A stretch of 5,711 nucleotides of DNA from Bacteroidia bacterium (lineage in GTDB: Bacteria; Bacteroidota; Bacteroidia; Flavobacteriales; Flavobacteriaceae), in assembly GCA_030429325.1 (NCBI GenBank), contig JAUICT010000163.1:1-5711 (forward strand), read 5' to 3'. Position 1 is the stretch's first letter. Each line of letters opens with the position of its first letter. Shown here piece after piece: positions 5,367 through 5,711 of this stretch. The notes beneath the pieces are model-generated. The model did no database searches. It was not told the origin of the DNA and saw only the letters and a list, made by a program, of their open reading frames with translations. Both the position numbers and the translations under genes were made by a program.

Positions 5367-5711
5367 ATGGCTGCAATTTTGGCACTCGCCGGAAGCAATT
5401 CTTCAACTTCCATCAATTTTAAATTGGTTAAATATACCACTTCATTGGTGCAAACCCATGATATTCAGGAACTAAACATGGCTAAGCATCCCTATCCCAT
5501 GTTCAGTGAGGATGATGAAAAACAGAACGGTTATCCAGATGCCTTAGTGAAACTGAAAGATGATTTTCAGCAAGCGGATGCCCTTATTCTTTCCGTGAAC
5601 GAGCACAATGGAAATCCTTCGGCTTACTTTAAGAACGTATTGGACTGGTTGTCCCGGATTGACCGTAAATTTTTGGAAGGCACAAAGGTCTTTTTAATGT
5701 CGACCTCAGGG
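5367..5711 (+). CDS. NAD(P)H-dependent FMN reductase family protein, 3' end beyond the window
   Basis: The first 115 residues of a flavodoxin-fold flavoprotein are present and the frame is open to the last base. After the first beta strand (AAILALAG), the FMN-phosphate loop GSNSSTSINFKL at 9-20 fits the family pattern GS-x4-S-x-N-x2-L. A second flavin loop occurs at 78-97 (NEHNGNPSAYFKNVLDWLSR), corresponding to the usual PEYN...P...LKNAIDW segment. Glu79, Asn81, Pro84, Lys89-Asn90 and Asp93-Trp94 are kept, while the usual Pro and Tyr are Asn78 and His80. The fragment stops in MSTSG, the start of the STSGG motif. Family members are cytosolic and reduce FMN, quinones, azo compounds or metals with NAD(P)H. 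About 60-70 further residues are expected. The ATG at 5367 puts the first strand right at the N-terminus, as is usual. The family is clear; the substrate is not. Confidence 0.9.
   Translation, partial: MAAILALAGSNSSTSINFKLVKYTTSLVQTHDIQELNMAKHPYPMFSEDDEKQNGYPDALVKLKDDFQQADALILSVNEHNGNPSAYFKNVLDWLSRIDRKFLEGTKVFLMSTSG

Noticed and set aside
1..5711. Defence system, mobile element, CRISPR array, biosynthetic cluster or structural RNA
   Set aside because: I saw no direct-repeat arrays, transposase, integrase or nuclease motifs, tRNA-like folds or riboswitch cores on reading both strands; the genes look like ordinary metabolic and membrane functions.

Overview
The window looks like an ordinary chromosomal segment from a marine-type member of the Flavobacteriaceae (Bacteroidota). 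Three things suggest this. Start codons lack convincing Shine-Dalgarno sequences. Several upstream regions contain the Bacteroidota -7 promoter element TAnnTTTG. The proteins have a flavobacterial flavour: a class with moderately AT-rich codons, a HGSNAT/DUF1624-type membrane protein and an alpha-proteobacterial/mitochondrial-like lipoamide dehydrogenase. The genus cannot be fixed from the sequence alone. I see no mobile element, CRISPR array, tRNA or rRNA.

Left part (1-1929): a Cys/Met-metabolism PLP enzyme of the methionine gamma-lyase / cystathionine gamma-synthase superfamily is on the minus strand (95-1318). It is transcribed divergently from an Lrp/AsnC regulator (1471-1929). The 152-base spacer is AT-rich and dense in inverted repeats. 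Two of these resemble the 15-bp Lrp box, lie 31 bp centre to centre, and sit around the predicted regulator promoter. The layout recalls the mdeR-mdeA (Lrp-type regulator / methionine gamma-lyase) pair described in Pseudomonas putida, so the regulator probably controls both itself and the enzyme. The first 94 bases cannot be assigned firmly.

Middle (1930-4042): a small four-helix membrane protein of unknown function (2038-2427) is followed by lpdA, dihydrolipoyl dehydrogenase (2555-3961), with its own predicted promoter. lpdA ends in a strong intrinsic terminator (3996-4042). Its E3 enzyme serves the pyruvate, 2-oxoglutarate and branched-chain 2-oxoacid dehydrogenase complexes. If the PLP enzyme makes 2-oxobutyrate from methionine or homoserine derivatives, E3-dependent complexes would oxidise that product, but this link is inference.

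Right part (4041-5711): a roughly ten-helix membrane acyltransferase-like protein of the DUF1624/HGSNAT-catalytic group (4041-5237, minus) converges on lpdA, and its stop codon lies at the end of the terminator T-run. Divergent from it, a flavodoxin-fold NAD(P)H-dependent FMN reductase starts at 5367 and runs off the right edge.

I did not find a clear new biological system. The most worthwhile signals are the phased operator-like repeats between the regulator and the PLP enzyme, and a shared promoter-plus-hairpin leader layout in front of the regulator and lpdA.
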